From Gammaproteobacteria bacterium (lineage in GTDB: Bacteria; Pseudomonadota; Gammaproteobacteria; UBA6429; Thiohalophilaceae), in the NCBI GenBank assembly GCA_024641475.1, contig JAHECZ010000027.1, positions 1-35,868 on the forward strand: 35,868 nucleotides of DNA, written 5' to 3'. Both the position numbers and the translations under genes were made by a program. The notes beneath the pieces were generated by a model, which was given only the letters and a program-made list of their open reading frames with translations, was not told where the DNA came from and did not search any database. This document shows positions 8,090 through 15,906 of the stretch, piece by piece; the stretch's first letter is position 1, and every line of letters begins with the position of its first letter.

Positions 8090-8530
8090 TTACCACTCCA
8101 TCAAAATCCATTGATTCAACGGCGGATTTTCCAGATCGTTATAGCGTGTGTCGAGGGTGCCATCGCCATCGGTATCAACGAAGTAATACGGTTTGCCTAT
8201 CTTGGGAATGATTTTGGCATAACGTAAGCGTCCACCAATTCGATATTCCTCAACCGTGGCATCGTCGCGATGGATAATATTCACTTCTGGTTTAATGGGA
8301 TCGCGGCTATCCGACTCTTTAGGAAGGTCAGGCGGAACAATCACGTCCGGATGTGATTCCGGTGCAGAGCTTGGCGCAGGAGAGGAGTCTGTGCCGGGTG
8401 GTGGTGGAACATCCGCGCTATAGGACGGCATGCTTACTGCCAAGCAGGTCAGCAGAGTCAGTGCGGCGTGGTTACAGGTAAGAAAGAATCTCAACTTCTT
8501 CTGCTGAGGGTTCGAAACCGCGGGATTCAT
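8090..8530 (-). CDS. DUF2782 exported protein
   Basis: A protein of about 146 residues with a hydrophobic N-terminal stretch (AALTLLTCLAVSMPSYSA) predicted to end in a signal cleavage after SYSA, then a Pro/Ser-rich linker and a C-terminal domain. That domain has DDATVEEYRIGGRLRYAKI and KIGKPYYFVDTDGDGTLDTR, the hallmark of DUF2782. Such genes commonly lie beside polA in gammaproteobacteria, as here. The ATG at 8530 overlaps the end of the LOG-family gene by 59 bases; a TTG at 8494 preceded by AGAAGAAG is an alternative that reduces the overlap and still gives a signal peptide. Function unknown. Confidence 0.8.
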   Translation of the reverse strand: MNPAVSNPQQKKLRFFLTCNHAALTLLTCLAVSMPSYSADVPPPPGTDSSPAPSSAPESHPDVIVPPDLPKESDSRDPIKPEVNIIHRDDATVEEYRIGGRLRYAKIIPKIGKPYYFVDTDGDGTLDTRYNDLENPPLNQWILMEW

Positions 8531-9194
8531 AATGTTCAAAGATAGCATCCAGCACGTCCTTGGGAGTTTCGCCTATTTTAATCAGGTTAAGATCATCAGG
8601 GCTAATCATTTTTTGATCGACCAGCGTTGTTGAGAACCAGTTCAACAATCCATCCCAAAACGGTTTATTCACCATGATGATGGGAATACGTCGGGTTTTG
8701 GCAGTCTGTACCAAAGTAAGAATTTCAGCCAGCTCATCGAGTGTGCCAAATCCGCCTGGCAATACCACATAGGCTGAGGCATATTTTACAAACATGACTT
8801 TGCGGGAGAAAAAATGCCGAAAGGTCAATGAAACATCCTGATAGGAATTACCGGACTGTTCATGAGGTAGCTGGATATTTAATCCAATGCTGGGCGAGCG
8901 TCCACCAAACGCCCCTTTATTGGCGGCTTCCATAATGCCGGGTCCACCGCCGCTGACCACAGAGAAGCCCGCATCAGAAAGAGTCCGGGCGATATCCACG
9001 GCTAATTTATAATTCGGGTGATCTTCGGGGGTGCGGGCCGAACCAAAGATACTTACAGAGGGTTTGATGCGCGCGAGGCGTTCAAAGCCTTCGACAAACT
9101 CTGCCATGATTTGAAAAATTTTCCACGATTCACGCGATAGCGCGCTGTCATCGATGGGAGCGAGGCGTGAGGAATTGTTGGAAAAACGTGTCAT
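8472..9194 (-). CDS. LOG-family (TIGR00730) Rossmann-fold protein
   Basis: A 240-residue protein of the lysine-decarboxylase-like LOG family; characterised members are nucleotide 5'-monophosphate phosphoribohydrolases that release a base from AMP-type nucleotides. Motifs are SVSIFGSARTPEDHPNYKLA, VVSGGGPGIMEAANKGAFGG and VVLPGGFGTLDELAEILTLV; the last is the signature PGGxGTxxE loop. I chose the ATG at 9194; the open frame extends 28 codons upstream into the shared polA promoter region without a convincing start. It is divergent from polA and overlaps the DUF2782 gene at its 3' end. The exact substrate cannot be assigned. No adjacent cytokinin-pathway gene is present. Confidence 0.88.
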   Translation of the reverse strand: MTRFSNNSSRLAPIDDSALSRESWKIFQIMAEFVEGFERLARIKPSVSIFGSARTPEDHPNYKLAVDIARTLSDAGFSVVSGGGPGIMEAANKGAFGGRSPSIGLNIQLPHEQSGNSYQDVSLTFRHFFSRKVMFVKYASAYVVLPGGFGTLDELAEILTLVQTAKTRRIPIIMVNKPFWDGLLNWFSTTLVDQKMISPDDLNLIKIGETPKDVLDAIFEHYESRGFEPSAEEVEILSYL

Positions 9195-9271
9195 GATGAA
9201 TGCTTCTGAATGTGTTGCATGGCCAGAGTGTATCGTGCACACGATGAAAACGCCAGTCGACGCCACTGGTT

Positions 9272-9288
9272 GTAACAACGTATGTTAC
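9272..9288. promoter_or_regulatory. palindrome in the LOG/polA divergent promoter region
   Basis: GTAACA-ACGTA-TGTTAC is a perfect six-base inverted repeat ending ten bases before the polA ATG. TATGTT within it could serve as a -10. polA has no clear Shine-Dalgarno sequence in the remaining ten bases, so a very short leader is possible. Operator function is a guess. Confidence 0.25.
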
Positions 9289-9298
9289 GCTAGCGGTT

Positions 9299-12019
9299 AT
9301 GGCTAAACCCGAAACTAAACCGCAATTAATTCTTGTCGATGGTTCTTCGTATCTGTTTCGCGCCTATCACGCGATGCCTGACTTGACCAATTCAAAGAAA
9401 GAGCCTACCGGCGCCATTTATGGTGTGGCGAATATGTTGCGTAAGTTGATCAAGGAATATCCACAGACGCCGGTTGTGGTCATCTTTGATGCCAAAGGCA
9501 AGACGTTTCGCAATGATATGTTTCCGGCATACAAGGCACACCGCCCACCGATGCCTGAAGATTTACAACAACAAATCGAGCCAATTCACGCCATCATTCG
9601 TGCCATGGGCATGCCACTGCTCTGTATTTCAGGTGTGGAAGCCGATGATGTAATTGGCACGCTGGCTGTGCAGGCGACCGACGCACAAATGGATACGCTC
9701 ATATCTACTGGCGATAAAGATTTGGCCCAGTTAGTGTCGCCGCACGTCACGCTGGTGAATACCATGACGGACACCTATCTGGATCGACAAGGCGTGATCG
9801 ACAAGTTTGGTATTCCACCCGAACGTATCATCGATTTTCTCGCATTGACCGGTGATAGTGCCGACAATATTCCCGGTGTTAATGGTGTGGGTGACAAGAC
9901 CGCGCTTAAATGGTTGTCACAATATGGATCGTTAGATGCAATCGTTACGCATGCAGATGAAGTGAAAGGCAAGATTGGCGAAAAGTTGCGTGCGGCACTG
10001 CCAGAAATACCTTTATATAAACAATTAGTCACGATCAAATGCGATGTACCATTACAAGCAACACCCCAATCATTGCAAATGTCACCAGCGGATGTGTCGG
10101 CGTTGCAACAATGGTATGAGAGATATAATTTCAAAAGCTGGTTGGCGGAACTAAGTCACTCAACTGTCGATTCAAAAGAATTACCTGAATATCCTGCAGC
10201 AGCACCAGCAAAGGATGTGCAGTACGAAACGATATTGGAAATGGCTGCACTGGAACGCTGGCTGGTAAAACTCCGGGCCGCGCCCTTGTTTGCCTTTGAT
10301 ACTGAAACCACCGGCCTGAATTATATGCAGGCAGAACTGGTTGGTATTTCATTTGCGGTAAAAAGTGGTGAAGCTGCTTATTTACCATTGGCGCACGCCT
10401 ACGCAGGTGCGCCAGCTCAACTTGATCGCCTGGAAGTTTTGCAACGTTTTAAACCGTTATTGGAAAATCCACAAGCCGCGAAGCTGGGCCAACATCTCAA
10501 ATACGACATGAACGTACTGGCGCGGTATGGCATCGACATGCAAGGTGTGGCGCACGATACCATGTTGGAATCGTATGTGCTTGATAGTACCACGCGCCAT
10601 GACATGGATACGCTGGCACTGACTTATCTGAATCACACCACGATCAGTTATGAAGATGTCGCAGGCAAGGGCGCCAAGCAAATCTGTTTTGATCAGGTCG
10701 CCATCGATGTGGCAGCTGAATATGCTGCCGAGGATGCAGATATTACTTTGCGCTTGCATGAGGCCTTATGGCCACAATTGCAGAAAACCCCAAGCCTGCA
10801 ATCTGTTTATGCAAACATCGAGATACCTCTGATTCCGGTGTTGGCGCGAATGGAACGGCGCGGCGTGTTAATCGATCGGGAAAAATTACGGCAACAGAGT
10901 GTGCGCCTTGATCAGGAATTATTAGCGATCGAGCAGCGCGCTTATAGCGAAGCAGGACAAAAATTTAATCTGGGTTCGCCGAAACAAATCCAGGCCATCC
11001 TGTTTGATAAAATGCAAATTCCGGTGCTGGAGAAAACGCCGACCGGACAACCTTCCACGGCTGAGTCTGTTTTGCAGGAGCTGGCGTACAGTTACGCATT
11101 GCCCAAACTCATTCTTGAGTATCGTACATTAAGTAAACTCAAATCGACTTATACGGATAAATTGCCGGAGATGATCGATCCGGTAACCGGGCGAGTACAC
11201 ACTTCCTATCATCAAGCCGTGGCAGCAACGGGACGTTTATCTTCATCGGATCCCAATCTGCAAAACATTCCCATACGTAGCGAAGAAGGGCGGCTTATCC
11301 GGCAAGCCTTTATTGCGGCAGAAGGCTATCAAATTGTGGCGGCGGATTATTCGCAAATTGAACTGCGCATCATGGCGCATCTCTCGGGCGATCGCGGCTT
11401 GCTGGATGCATTTGCACAAGGTCAGGATATTCATCGCGCCACTGCGGCCGAAGTGTTTGGCGTATCACCGCAAGAGGTCAGCGTTGATCAACGTCGTTCC
11501 GCCAAGGCGATCAACTTTGGTTTGATTTACGGCATGTCTGCTTTCGGGTTGGCGCGGCAATTGGAAGTCGAACGCAGTGTGGCGCAATCCTATATCGATT
11601 TATATTTTTCACGCTATCCAGGCGTGAAGGCCTATATGGATCGCACTCGCGAGTTGGCGCGTGAACAAGGTTATGTCGAAACATTATTTGGGCGGCGTTT
11701 GTATCTTCATGAGATAAAAGCTGCCAATGCCCAACGGCGCCAATACGCCGAACGTACCGCAATCAATGCACCCATGCAGGGAACCGCCGCCGATATCATC
11801 AAACGCGCCATGATTACCCTCGATATTGCCATGCGTGAAAGTTATCCAAACGCGCACATGATCATGCAAGTGCATGACGAACTTGTATTTGAAGTGACTG
11901 CACAGGATCAGGATAAATTTATTTCACTCATTCGTGACACGATGAGTCAAGCGGTAACATTACACGTACCATTAATCGTGGATATCGGTGTTGGTGACAC
12001 GTGGGAAAGTGCACATTAA
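9299..12019 (+). CDS. polA: DNA polymerase I
   Basis: A 906-residue three-domain enzyme for Okazaki-fragment maturation and repair synthesis. The N-terminal 5' nuclease (about 1-290) has LILVDGSSYLFRAYHAM, SGVEADDVIG, STGDKDLAQLV and the helix-hairpin segment GDSADNIPGVNGVGDKTA. The 3'-5' exonuclease (about 315-515) keeps its acidic residues in FAFDTETTGLNY, GQHLKYDMNVLARYGI and YAAEDADITLRL, so proofreading should be active. The polymerase domain has motif A DYSQIELRIMAHL (near 682), motif B RRSAKAINFGLIYGMSAFG (near 732) and motif C MQVHDELVFEV (near 857). Length is close to the E. coli enzyme (928). It is transcribed toward the small-RNA region that separates it from engB. Confidence 0.98.
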   Translation: MAKPETKPQLILVDGSSYLFRAYHAMPDLTNSKKEPTGAIYGVANMLRKLIKEYPQTPVVVIFDAKGKTFRNDMFPAYKAHRPPMPEDLQQQIEPIHAIIRAMGMPLLCISGVEADDVIGTLAVQATDAQMDTLISTGDKDLAQLVSPHVTLVNTMTDTYLDRQGVIDKFGIPPERIIDFLALTGDSADNIPGVNGVGDKTALKWLSQYGSLDAIVTHADEVKGKIGEKLRAALPEIPLYKQLVTIKCDVPLQATPQSLQMSPADVSALQQWYERYNFKSWLAELSHSTVDSKELPEYPAAAPAKDVQYETILEMAALERWLVKLRAAPLFAFDTETTGLNYMQAELVGISFAVKSGEAAYLPLAHAYAGAPAQLDRLEVLQRFKPLLENPQAAKLGQHLKYDMNVLARYGIDMQGVAHDTMLESYVLDSTTRHDMDTLALTYLNHTTISYEDVAGKGAKQICFDQVAIDVAAEYAAEDADITLRLHEALWPQLQKTPSLQSVYANIEIPLIPVLARMERRGVLIDREKLRQQSVRLDQELLAIEQRAYSEAGQKFNLGSPKQIQAILFDKMQIPVLEKTPTGQPSTAESVLQELAYSYALPKLILEYRTLSKLKSTYTDKLPEMIDPVTGRVHTSYHQAVAATGRLSSSDPNLQNIPIRSEEGRLIRQAFIAAEGYQIVAADYSQIELRIMAHLSGDRGLLDAFAQGQDIHRATAAEVFGVSPQEVSVDQRRSAKAINFGLIYGMSAFGLARQLEVERSVAQSYIDLYFSRYPGVKAYMDRTRELAREQGYVETLFGRRLYLHEIKAANAQRRQYAERTAINAPMQGTAADIIKRAMITLDIAMRESYPNAHMIMQVHDELVFEVTAQDQDKFISLIRDTMSQAVTLHVPLIVDIGVGDTWESAH

Positions 12020-12060
12020 AAAATCAATACGCAGGGAAATAAATTTAAAAATTAAAAAAT

Positions 12061-12089
12061 TTGAATTTGTACCGAAATCGGTTATCTTA
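12061..12089 (+). promoter_or_regulatory. candidate sigma70 promoter for the polA-engB small RNA
   Basis: TTGAAT (12061-12066) and TATCTT (12084-12089) are separated by 17 bases, each matching four of six consensus positions. An A/T-only run at about 12040-12060 lies directly upstream, like an UP element. Transcription would start near 12096. A second possible -10, TATATT, is at 12092-12097. Confidence 0.4.
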
Positions 12090-12218
12090 CGTATATTGTT
12101 TGTTTGGAAAGATTGCGCTCATCAAGAAACCGATGAGGGAACTTTTAGTCAGCCCGCCCGACTAATGGTTTTAGTGGTAAGTTTCCCGCGCAATCCCCCT
12201 CCCTGGCGGGAAATTTAT

Positions 12219-12246
12219 ACACCCGAACCCCAAAGTCGGGTGTTTT
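12219..12246 (+). terminator. terminator-like hairpin 1 in the small-RNA region
   Basis: An eight-pair perfect stem ACACCCGA/TCGGGTGT with nine-base loop ACCCCAAAG. Only about four T follow, so termination may be partial and read-through to the next hairpin is possible. Confidence 0.5.
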
Positions 12247-12249
12247 ATG

Positions 12250-12285
12250 CCCCAGGTAGTCTTCCCCCATTACCTGGGGTTTTTT
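12250..12285 (+). terminator. rho-independent terminator 2 in the small-RNA region
   Basis: A perfect nine-pair stem CCCCAGGTA/TACCTGGGG with a 12-base loop holding CTTCCCCC, followed directly by six T. It begins four bases after hairpin 1. Confidence 0.85.
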
Positions 12286-12329
12286 CTGTCCGATATCTTT
12301 AATTCCAACTATTCGTCTCTACTATTGTA

Positions 12330-12442
12330 TTCAACGCGCCTTGCTCCTTCCCTGGCGAGGTTTGTCCTGTCTCCCCGACAGGATATGCGATTCGCCCCGG
12401 CCAATTTCGACCCCCCATATCCCTAAAGCCGGGGCGTTTTTT
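12330..12442 (+). ncRNA. second putative C-rich-loop small RNA (or distal part of the first)
   Basis: After terminator 2 the same design repeats. Stem CCTTGC/GCGAGG (12339-12360, one G-U pair) has loop TCCTTCCCTG. Stem TCCTGTC/GACAGGA (12365-12383) has loop TCCCC. The terminator stem CGCCCCGGC/GCCGGGGCG has a 26-base loop containing ACCCCCC. The loop TCCTTCCC is complementary to purine-rich ribosome binding sites. TACTAT at 12320-12325 could be a -10, but I see no good -35, so it could instead be read-through from the first unit. Ends are estimated. Confidence 0.5.
12393..12442 (+). terminator. rho-independent terminator 3, abutting engB
   Basis: A perfect nine-pair GC-rich stem CGCCCCGGC/GCCGGGGCG with an unusually long 26-base C-rich loop and six T. 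The T-run overlaps the engB stop codon. The T-run is only on the plus strand, so it serves transcripts coming from the polA side and not engB. Confidence 0.8.
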
Positions 12443-13070
12443 ATAGCGCTAGCCAGTTAGCGATAACTTCGCGGGCCTGTTCAATCGAGGCGGGTTGTGC
12501 AGTAGAAAATAGCTGCACGATCACATCTTTAACACCGGTTAATTCCTGGTTTACCTTGTTTAGCGTAGCGTGGGCTTCACGGCGGGTAAGTTTATCCGCC
12601 TTGGATAGCAAGATAAGCAGCGGGAGTGCTTTTGACTGGCACCAGTGCAGCATCTGCCAGTCAAATTCAGTCAAGGGATGGCGACTATCCATCAGTAAAA
12701 TCATGCCGCGGAGGGCCTGACGTTGATTGAGAAAGGTATCGAGAGTGTGATGCCACTGTGCTTTAAGATTGGCGCTGACTTTGGCGTAGCCATATCCGGG
12801 CAAATCAATCAAACGGCGTTGTTCGTCCACCTCAAAGAATACCAGGGCCTGGGTTCGCCCCGGGGTTTTACTGGTCCGGGCCAAGCCCTTGTGACCCACC
12901 AGGGCATTGATTGCGCTGGATTTTCCGGCATTGGAACGGCCTGCAAAGGCGACTTCCCTGCCGGAATCCAGCGGGACGTGATCCATATCAGGCGAGAGCA
13001 GCATAAAACGGGTATGCTGCAACGGATTTTTCGCCTGGCTGGTATTGGGAGGTTTTGCTTGACCACTCAT
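12441..13070 (-). CDS. engB: ribosome biogenesis GTPase EngB (YihA/YsxC)
   Basis: A 209-residue TRAFAC-class GTPase needed for assembly of the large ribosomal subunit. Visible motifs are G1 GRSNAGKS (44-51), G2 region TSKTPGRTQ, G3 DLPGYGYA (89-96) and G4 SKAD (156-159), where Ser replaces the usual Thr/Asn as in many EngB proteins. Length matches the family. It is convergent with polA across the small-RNA region and divergent from the cytochrome c5-like gene. The gene order polA-engB-cytochrome is typical of gammaproteobacteria. Confidence 0.96.
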   Translation of the reverse strand: MSGQAKPPNTSQAKNPLQHTRFMLLSPDMDHVPLDSGREVAFAGRSNAGKSSAINALVGHKGLARTSKTPGRTQALVFFEVDEQRRLIDLPGYGYAKVSANLKAQWHHTLDTFLNQRQALRGMILLMDSRHPLTEFDWQMLHWCQSKALPLLILLSKADKLTRREAHATLNKVNQELTGVKDVIVQLFSTAQPASIEQAREVIANWLAL

Positions 13071-13194
13071 GCGTCAGTTGGTATACAAGTGCCCCAATTT
13101 TAGGGGGTTTCAGTGTTGTATTGTGGTCCTTCAAACACAATAGCAAGAAGCTGAGACCTGAATCAAATCCATTTTGTTATTTGAGGAGTTAAGT

Positions 13195-13509
13195 ATGAAA
13201 AAAGTAATTATTGTAGCCGCCGCACTGGCGTTGGTATCAGCTTCAGCTTTGGCTGCCAAAAGTGGCGATAAGGTCTATACCGAAGTTTGTGCAGTCTGTC
13301 ATGCCGCTGGCGTTGCCGGTGCACCCAAGTTCGGTGATAAGGCTGGCTGGAAAGATCGTATCGCGCAAGGCAACACCGTATTGCACGATCATGCTATCAA
13401 AGGTTATCAGGGTAAAGCGGGCTTCATGCCAGCCAAAGGCGGTCGTGCCGATTTAAGCGATGCTGAAGTAACCGCCGCTGTCGATCATATGGTTTCCAAG
13501 GCCAAGTAA
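13195..13509 (+). CDS. cytochrome c5-like monoheme protein
   Basis: A 104-residue exported cytochrome. I chose the ATG at 13195 because GAGGAG lies seven bases upstream. The signal peptide MKKVIIVAAALALVSASALA precedes the mature part. Heme attaches at C32-A-V-C-H36, and M78 in GFMPAKGG is the likely axial ligand, as in the c5/c555 class. It is a probable periplasmic electron carrier. Its stop abuts the cytochrome c4 start (TAAATG), so the two are cotranscribed, and the ccm operon that would attach their hemes lies immediately beyond. Confidence 0.92.
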   Translation: MKKVIIVAAALALVSASALAAKSGDKVYTEVCAVCHAAGVAGAPKFGDKAGWKDRIAQGNTVLHDHAIKGYQGKAGFMPAKGGRADLSDAEVTAAVDHMVSKAK

Positions 13510-14124
13510 ATGAGATTGCATGGCATCGTAATTGGTATGTGGGCGCTGGGCTTTGCGTTCTCGGCATCGGCTGCGGGAACCGCAACCGCTGGCAAGAGCA
13601 AGGCCCAGGTTTGTATGGGTTGTCACGGTCCTGACGGCAATGGTGTCGGTACCTTCCCCAAATTAGCTGGTCAACATGCCAGTTATATTGCACAGCAACT
13701 GCACAACTTTAAATCCGGCTTGCGTAAGGATCCGATCATGACCGCTCAGGTTGCCAACCTGAAAGATCAGGATATGGAAGATCTGGCCGCATTTTTCTCT
13801 GCCAACAAGGTGAGTCTTGGCGGTGTTGAAAAAACCAAAAAGGAATTAGGTGAGCGGATTTATCGCGGTGGCAACCAGGCCAAGAGCGTGCCTGCTTGCA
13901 TGGGCTGCCATGGACCTAACGGTGTGGGTAATGCACCAGCGAAATTTCCTTCGTTGAGTGGTCAAACCACTGCCTATGTAGAAAAGACCATGAAAGACTT
14001 CCATGATGGTCGTCGCGGTAATGAGGATAAGGACAGCAACGGCAAAATCATGCGTGATATTGCGGCACGAATGAGCGATGCTGAAATTGCCGCAGTTGCA
14101 TCTTATGTGTCGGGTTTACATTAA
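13510..14124 (+). CDS. cytochrome c4 (diheme)
   Basis: A 204-residue exported diheme cytochrome. The signal peptide (about 1-22, GFAFSASAAG) is followed by two homologous domains, each starting with CMGCHGP(D/N)G: C35-M-G-C-H39 and C130-M-G-C-H134. Met residues in DPIMTAQ (M77) and NGKIMRDIAARM are likely axial ligands. Cytochrome c4 is a periplasmic donor to terminal oxidases, often cbb3-type. It starts directly after the c5-like stop and is followed by a strong terminator. Both are clients of the adjacent ccm system. Confidence 0.95.
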   Translation: MRLHGIVIGMWALGFAFSASAAGTATAGKSKAQVCMGCHGPDGNGVGTFPKLAGQHASYIAQQLHNFKSGLRKDPIMTAQVANLKDQDMEDLAAFFSANKVSLGGVEKTKKELGERIYRGGNQAKSVPACMGCHGPNGVGNAPAKFPSLSGQTTAYVEKTMKDFHDGRRGNEDKDSNGKIMRDIAARMSDAEIAAVASYVSGLH

Positions 14125-14145
14125 GCGATACTGCTAAGTAGTAAT

Positions 14146-14175
14146 AAATAGCGGCCCTCGGGCCGCTATTTTTTT
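14146..14175 (+). terminator. rho-independent terminator after cytochrome c4
   Basis: An eleven-pair perfect stem AAATAGCGGCC/GGCCGCTATTT with a CTCG tetraloop and a T-run. It stands between the convergent cytochrome operon and ccmI, and may act on both strands, although the minus-strand T-run is interrupted. The remaining bases up to 14224 show nothing further. Confidence 0.9.
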
Positions 14176-14224
14176 GAGCAGAATAATTACAACAACAGCA
14201 ATAGATCAATGGTCGCCTGAATGG

Positions 14225-15901
14225 TCAGGGCACTTTTTGGTTAATCGTAATTGTTAAAGGTTTGGACTGATGTGGATTCAGTGGGCCAACTTCCCCAAAC
14301 AAATCTCCTGACTGCGCAGTTGGACTGCCACCGCGAGAAATACGTGCAACAATTTTCACACTGTCGTATTGAGATAATTTTAACTGCGGGCTCATCGCAC
14401 TGCTGTCATCCAGCGTAATAGCAAGCGGGAGTTCTCCGGCAGTTTTGCGTACGGCGGCAAGCGGCATTGGCGGTCCATTGGCAGCGCGGGCAAAAATAAA
14501 GAGTGTTTCATCGGGTTTAACCTGTTTGGCCAGGTCAGCAGAAAGCTCTACGTTAAGCTTGAGTTGCACTGCGCCTGATGTCGTGGTTGGGGACTTGCTG
14601 GACGGTTTGGGCGTCATCGCTGCACGTGGTTGTGCTGCTTTGGCTTGTCCTGGTACCTGTTTATTGATAGTCAGTTGCAAGGCAGAAGTGGTATGTGGAT
14701 CAAACGGTCCTGCTTCACCATACCAATCGCCAGGTTGTGCCATGACTTCGCCTGACAACGAAACGCGTGCGACAACCTGTACTTGTTTGTATTGCGATAA
14801 TTTCAGTTGTGGATCCATGGCATTGCTATCATCCATCGTCATCACCAGCGGCAGATCGCTAACCGTGCGGCGTAGCACTGCCAATGGCATGCTTGGACCG
14901 TTGATAGCACGAGCAAAAATAAATATCGTATCCGTCGGCTTCACTTTTTGTTTTGCTTGTGGCGATAAATCTACTGTGACATTCACTGACGTAATAGTGG
15001 AAGAGTTGCTTGTCGGGGCAGACGCCGGTGACTCGGGAGTGGTCGGCAGGGCTGTATTGGTCGGTGCTGCACCACTACTCTTTTGTTGTTCCGCCCTGGT
15101 GATCAAGGTGCTGAGATTCGCATATTCCGGTGAATCGGCTTTGGTATTCGCACGAGCCCGTGCCCACAGTGAAATCGCGTAGTCATACTGACCGTGTTGC
15201 ATTTGTACCAGGCCCGACCATACCAGGGTACGACTACTGTTGGGTTCCATCGCTAAGGCGCGTGCAATCAAATCGGCGGGTTGTCCTTCAAGTGACCCGT
15301 TTTGCGACATCGCGACGACTTGGGCTTGTTGTAGTAATAAACCGGGAGATTCCCCACCCAATGTTAAGGCTCGTCCAAACGCTTGCATGGCTGCATCGGG
15401 ACGATCCATTTGCATAAACGACTGTCCAAATTGTTCCCATAAAGCAGGATTATTAATGTCGCGGCGCAATTGTTCGGCGATCACCGGCAAGGCGTTATGA
15501 GCAGCTTGTGCGGCAGCGGAACTTGAACCTTGTTCAACATCCTGGAAAATAATTTGGGAGCTTAATAAACGGTAGACACCAAACGTCAGCAACGCGATGA
15601 GAACGACTGCCGCGCCTGTAACCAGATACAGTTGCTTGCGTGGGGCTTCGGTTGAGCTTGCCTGTGCATTCTTGATGTCCTGTAACAGTGCCGCCGCCAA
15701 TTCTTCTTTGGCCTCGGCAAATTGTTCGGGTAGCAAAGTGCCTTGCTGCGCGTCGCGTTTTAGTTCTTCCAGTCGATCGCGATAGACCACGAGATTCAAT
15801 GAGCGCGATGTGGTGCCGGCCGCATGTTTGCGCATCAACAGAAAATAAATCGGCCAGCCCAGTGCCAGCACGAATAAAATCGAAATAATTATCCAGAACA
15901 T
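14225..15901 (-). CDS. ccmI: cytochrome c maturation factor CcmI with duplicated C-terminal domain
   Basis: A 558-residue protein, clearly longer than the usual ~400-430. CcmI chaperones apocytochrome to the CcmFH heme lyase. The N-terminus has two membrane segments (about 1-22 and 94-113, LYLVTGAAVVLIALLTFGVY). A TPR region follows (about 135-270; NPALWEQFGQSFMQMDRPDA, SRTLVWSGLVQMQHGQYDYA). The periplasmic C-terminal domain then occurs twice, at about 303-419 and 444-558. Both copies share (T/E)(I/L)FIFARA.NGP.MPLA, LP(L)...DDS.AM.PQLKLSQY and a GD-(W/L)-(Y/F)-GE segment, joined by a Ser/Thr/Pro-rich linker. It is the last gene of the ccm operon, five bases after ccmH. Confidence 0.93.
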   Translation of the reverse strand: MFWIIISILFVLALGWPIYFLLMRKHAAGTTSRSLNLVVYRDRLEELKRDAQQGTLLPEQFAEAKEELAAALLQDIKNAQASSTEAPRKQLYLVTGAAVVLIALLTFGVYRLLSSQIIFQDVEQGSSSAAAQAAHNALPVIAEQLRRDINNPALWEQFGQSFMQMDRPDAAMQAFGRALTLGGESPGLLLQQAQVVAMSQNGSLEGQPADLIARALAMEPNSSRTLVWSGLVQMQHGQYDYAISLWARARANTKADSPEYANLSTLITRAEQQKSSGAAPTNTALPTTPESPASAPTSNSSTITSVNVTVDLSPQAKQKVKPTDTIFIFARAINGPSMPLAVLRRTVSDLPLVMTMDDSNAMDPQLKLSQYKQVQVVARVSLSGEVMAQPGDWYGEAGPFDPHTTSALQLTINKQVPGQAKAAQPRAAMTPKPSSKSPTTTSGAVQLKLNVELSADLAKQVKPDETLFIFARAANGPPMPLAAVRKTAGELPLAITLDDSSAMSPQLKLSQYDSVKIVARISRGGSPTAQSGDLFGEVGPLNPHQSKPLTITINQKVP

Positions 15902-15906
15902 AGGGG

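Larger units (their letters stand above)
12096..12285 (+). ncRNA. putative small RNA with C-rich hairpin loops, polA-engB intergenic
   Basis: No coding frame is convincing here. The plus strand folds into consecutive hairpins. Stem TTAGTC/GACTAA (12145-12165) has loop AGCCCGCCC, and outer AAACC/GGTTT also pairs. Stem AAGTTTCCCGC/GCGGGAAATTT (12179-12216, one G-U pair) has a 16-base loop containing CCCCCTCCC. Stem ACACCCGA/TCGGGTGT (12219-12243) has loop ACCCCAAAG. Stem CCCCAGGTA/TACCTGGGG (12250-12279) has loop GTCTTCCCCCAT and six T. Unpaired C/CU-rich loops are the hallmark of sRNAs that pair with G-rich Shine-Dalgarno regions. From established knowledge, this gap next to polA holds Spot 42 in enterics, ErsA in Pseudomonas and sX13 in xanthomonads; sX13 also has C-rich loops. 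Ends are estimates, and the transcript may stop at the first terminator (12246). Confidence 0.65.

Noticed and set aside
12096-12442. CRISPR array or REP element as explanation of the polA-engB repeats
   Set aside because: The hairpins share C-rich loops but not sequence, have no regular spacer length and end in T-runs like transcription terminators.
12441-12442. Terminator 3 as the engB terminator
   Set aside because: The T-run is on the plus strand; read from engB the hairpin is followed by GAATCG and not by T.
14445-15182. A 245-codon open frame opposite ccmI
   Set aside because: It mirrors the duplicated CcmI domain on the other strand and has no independent support.
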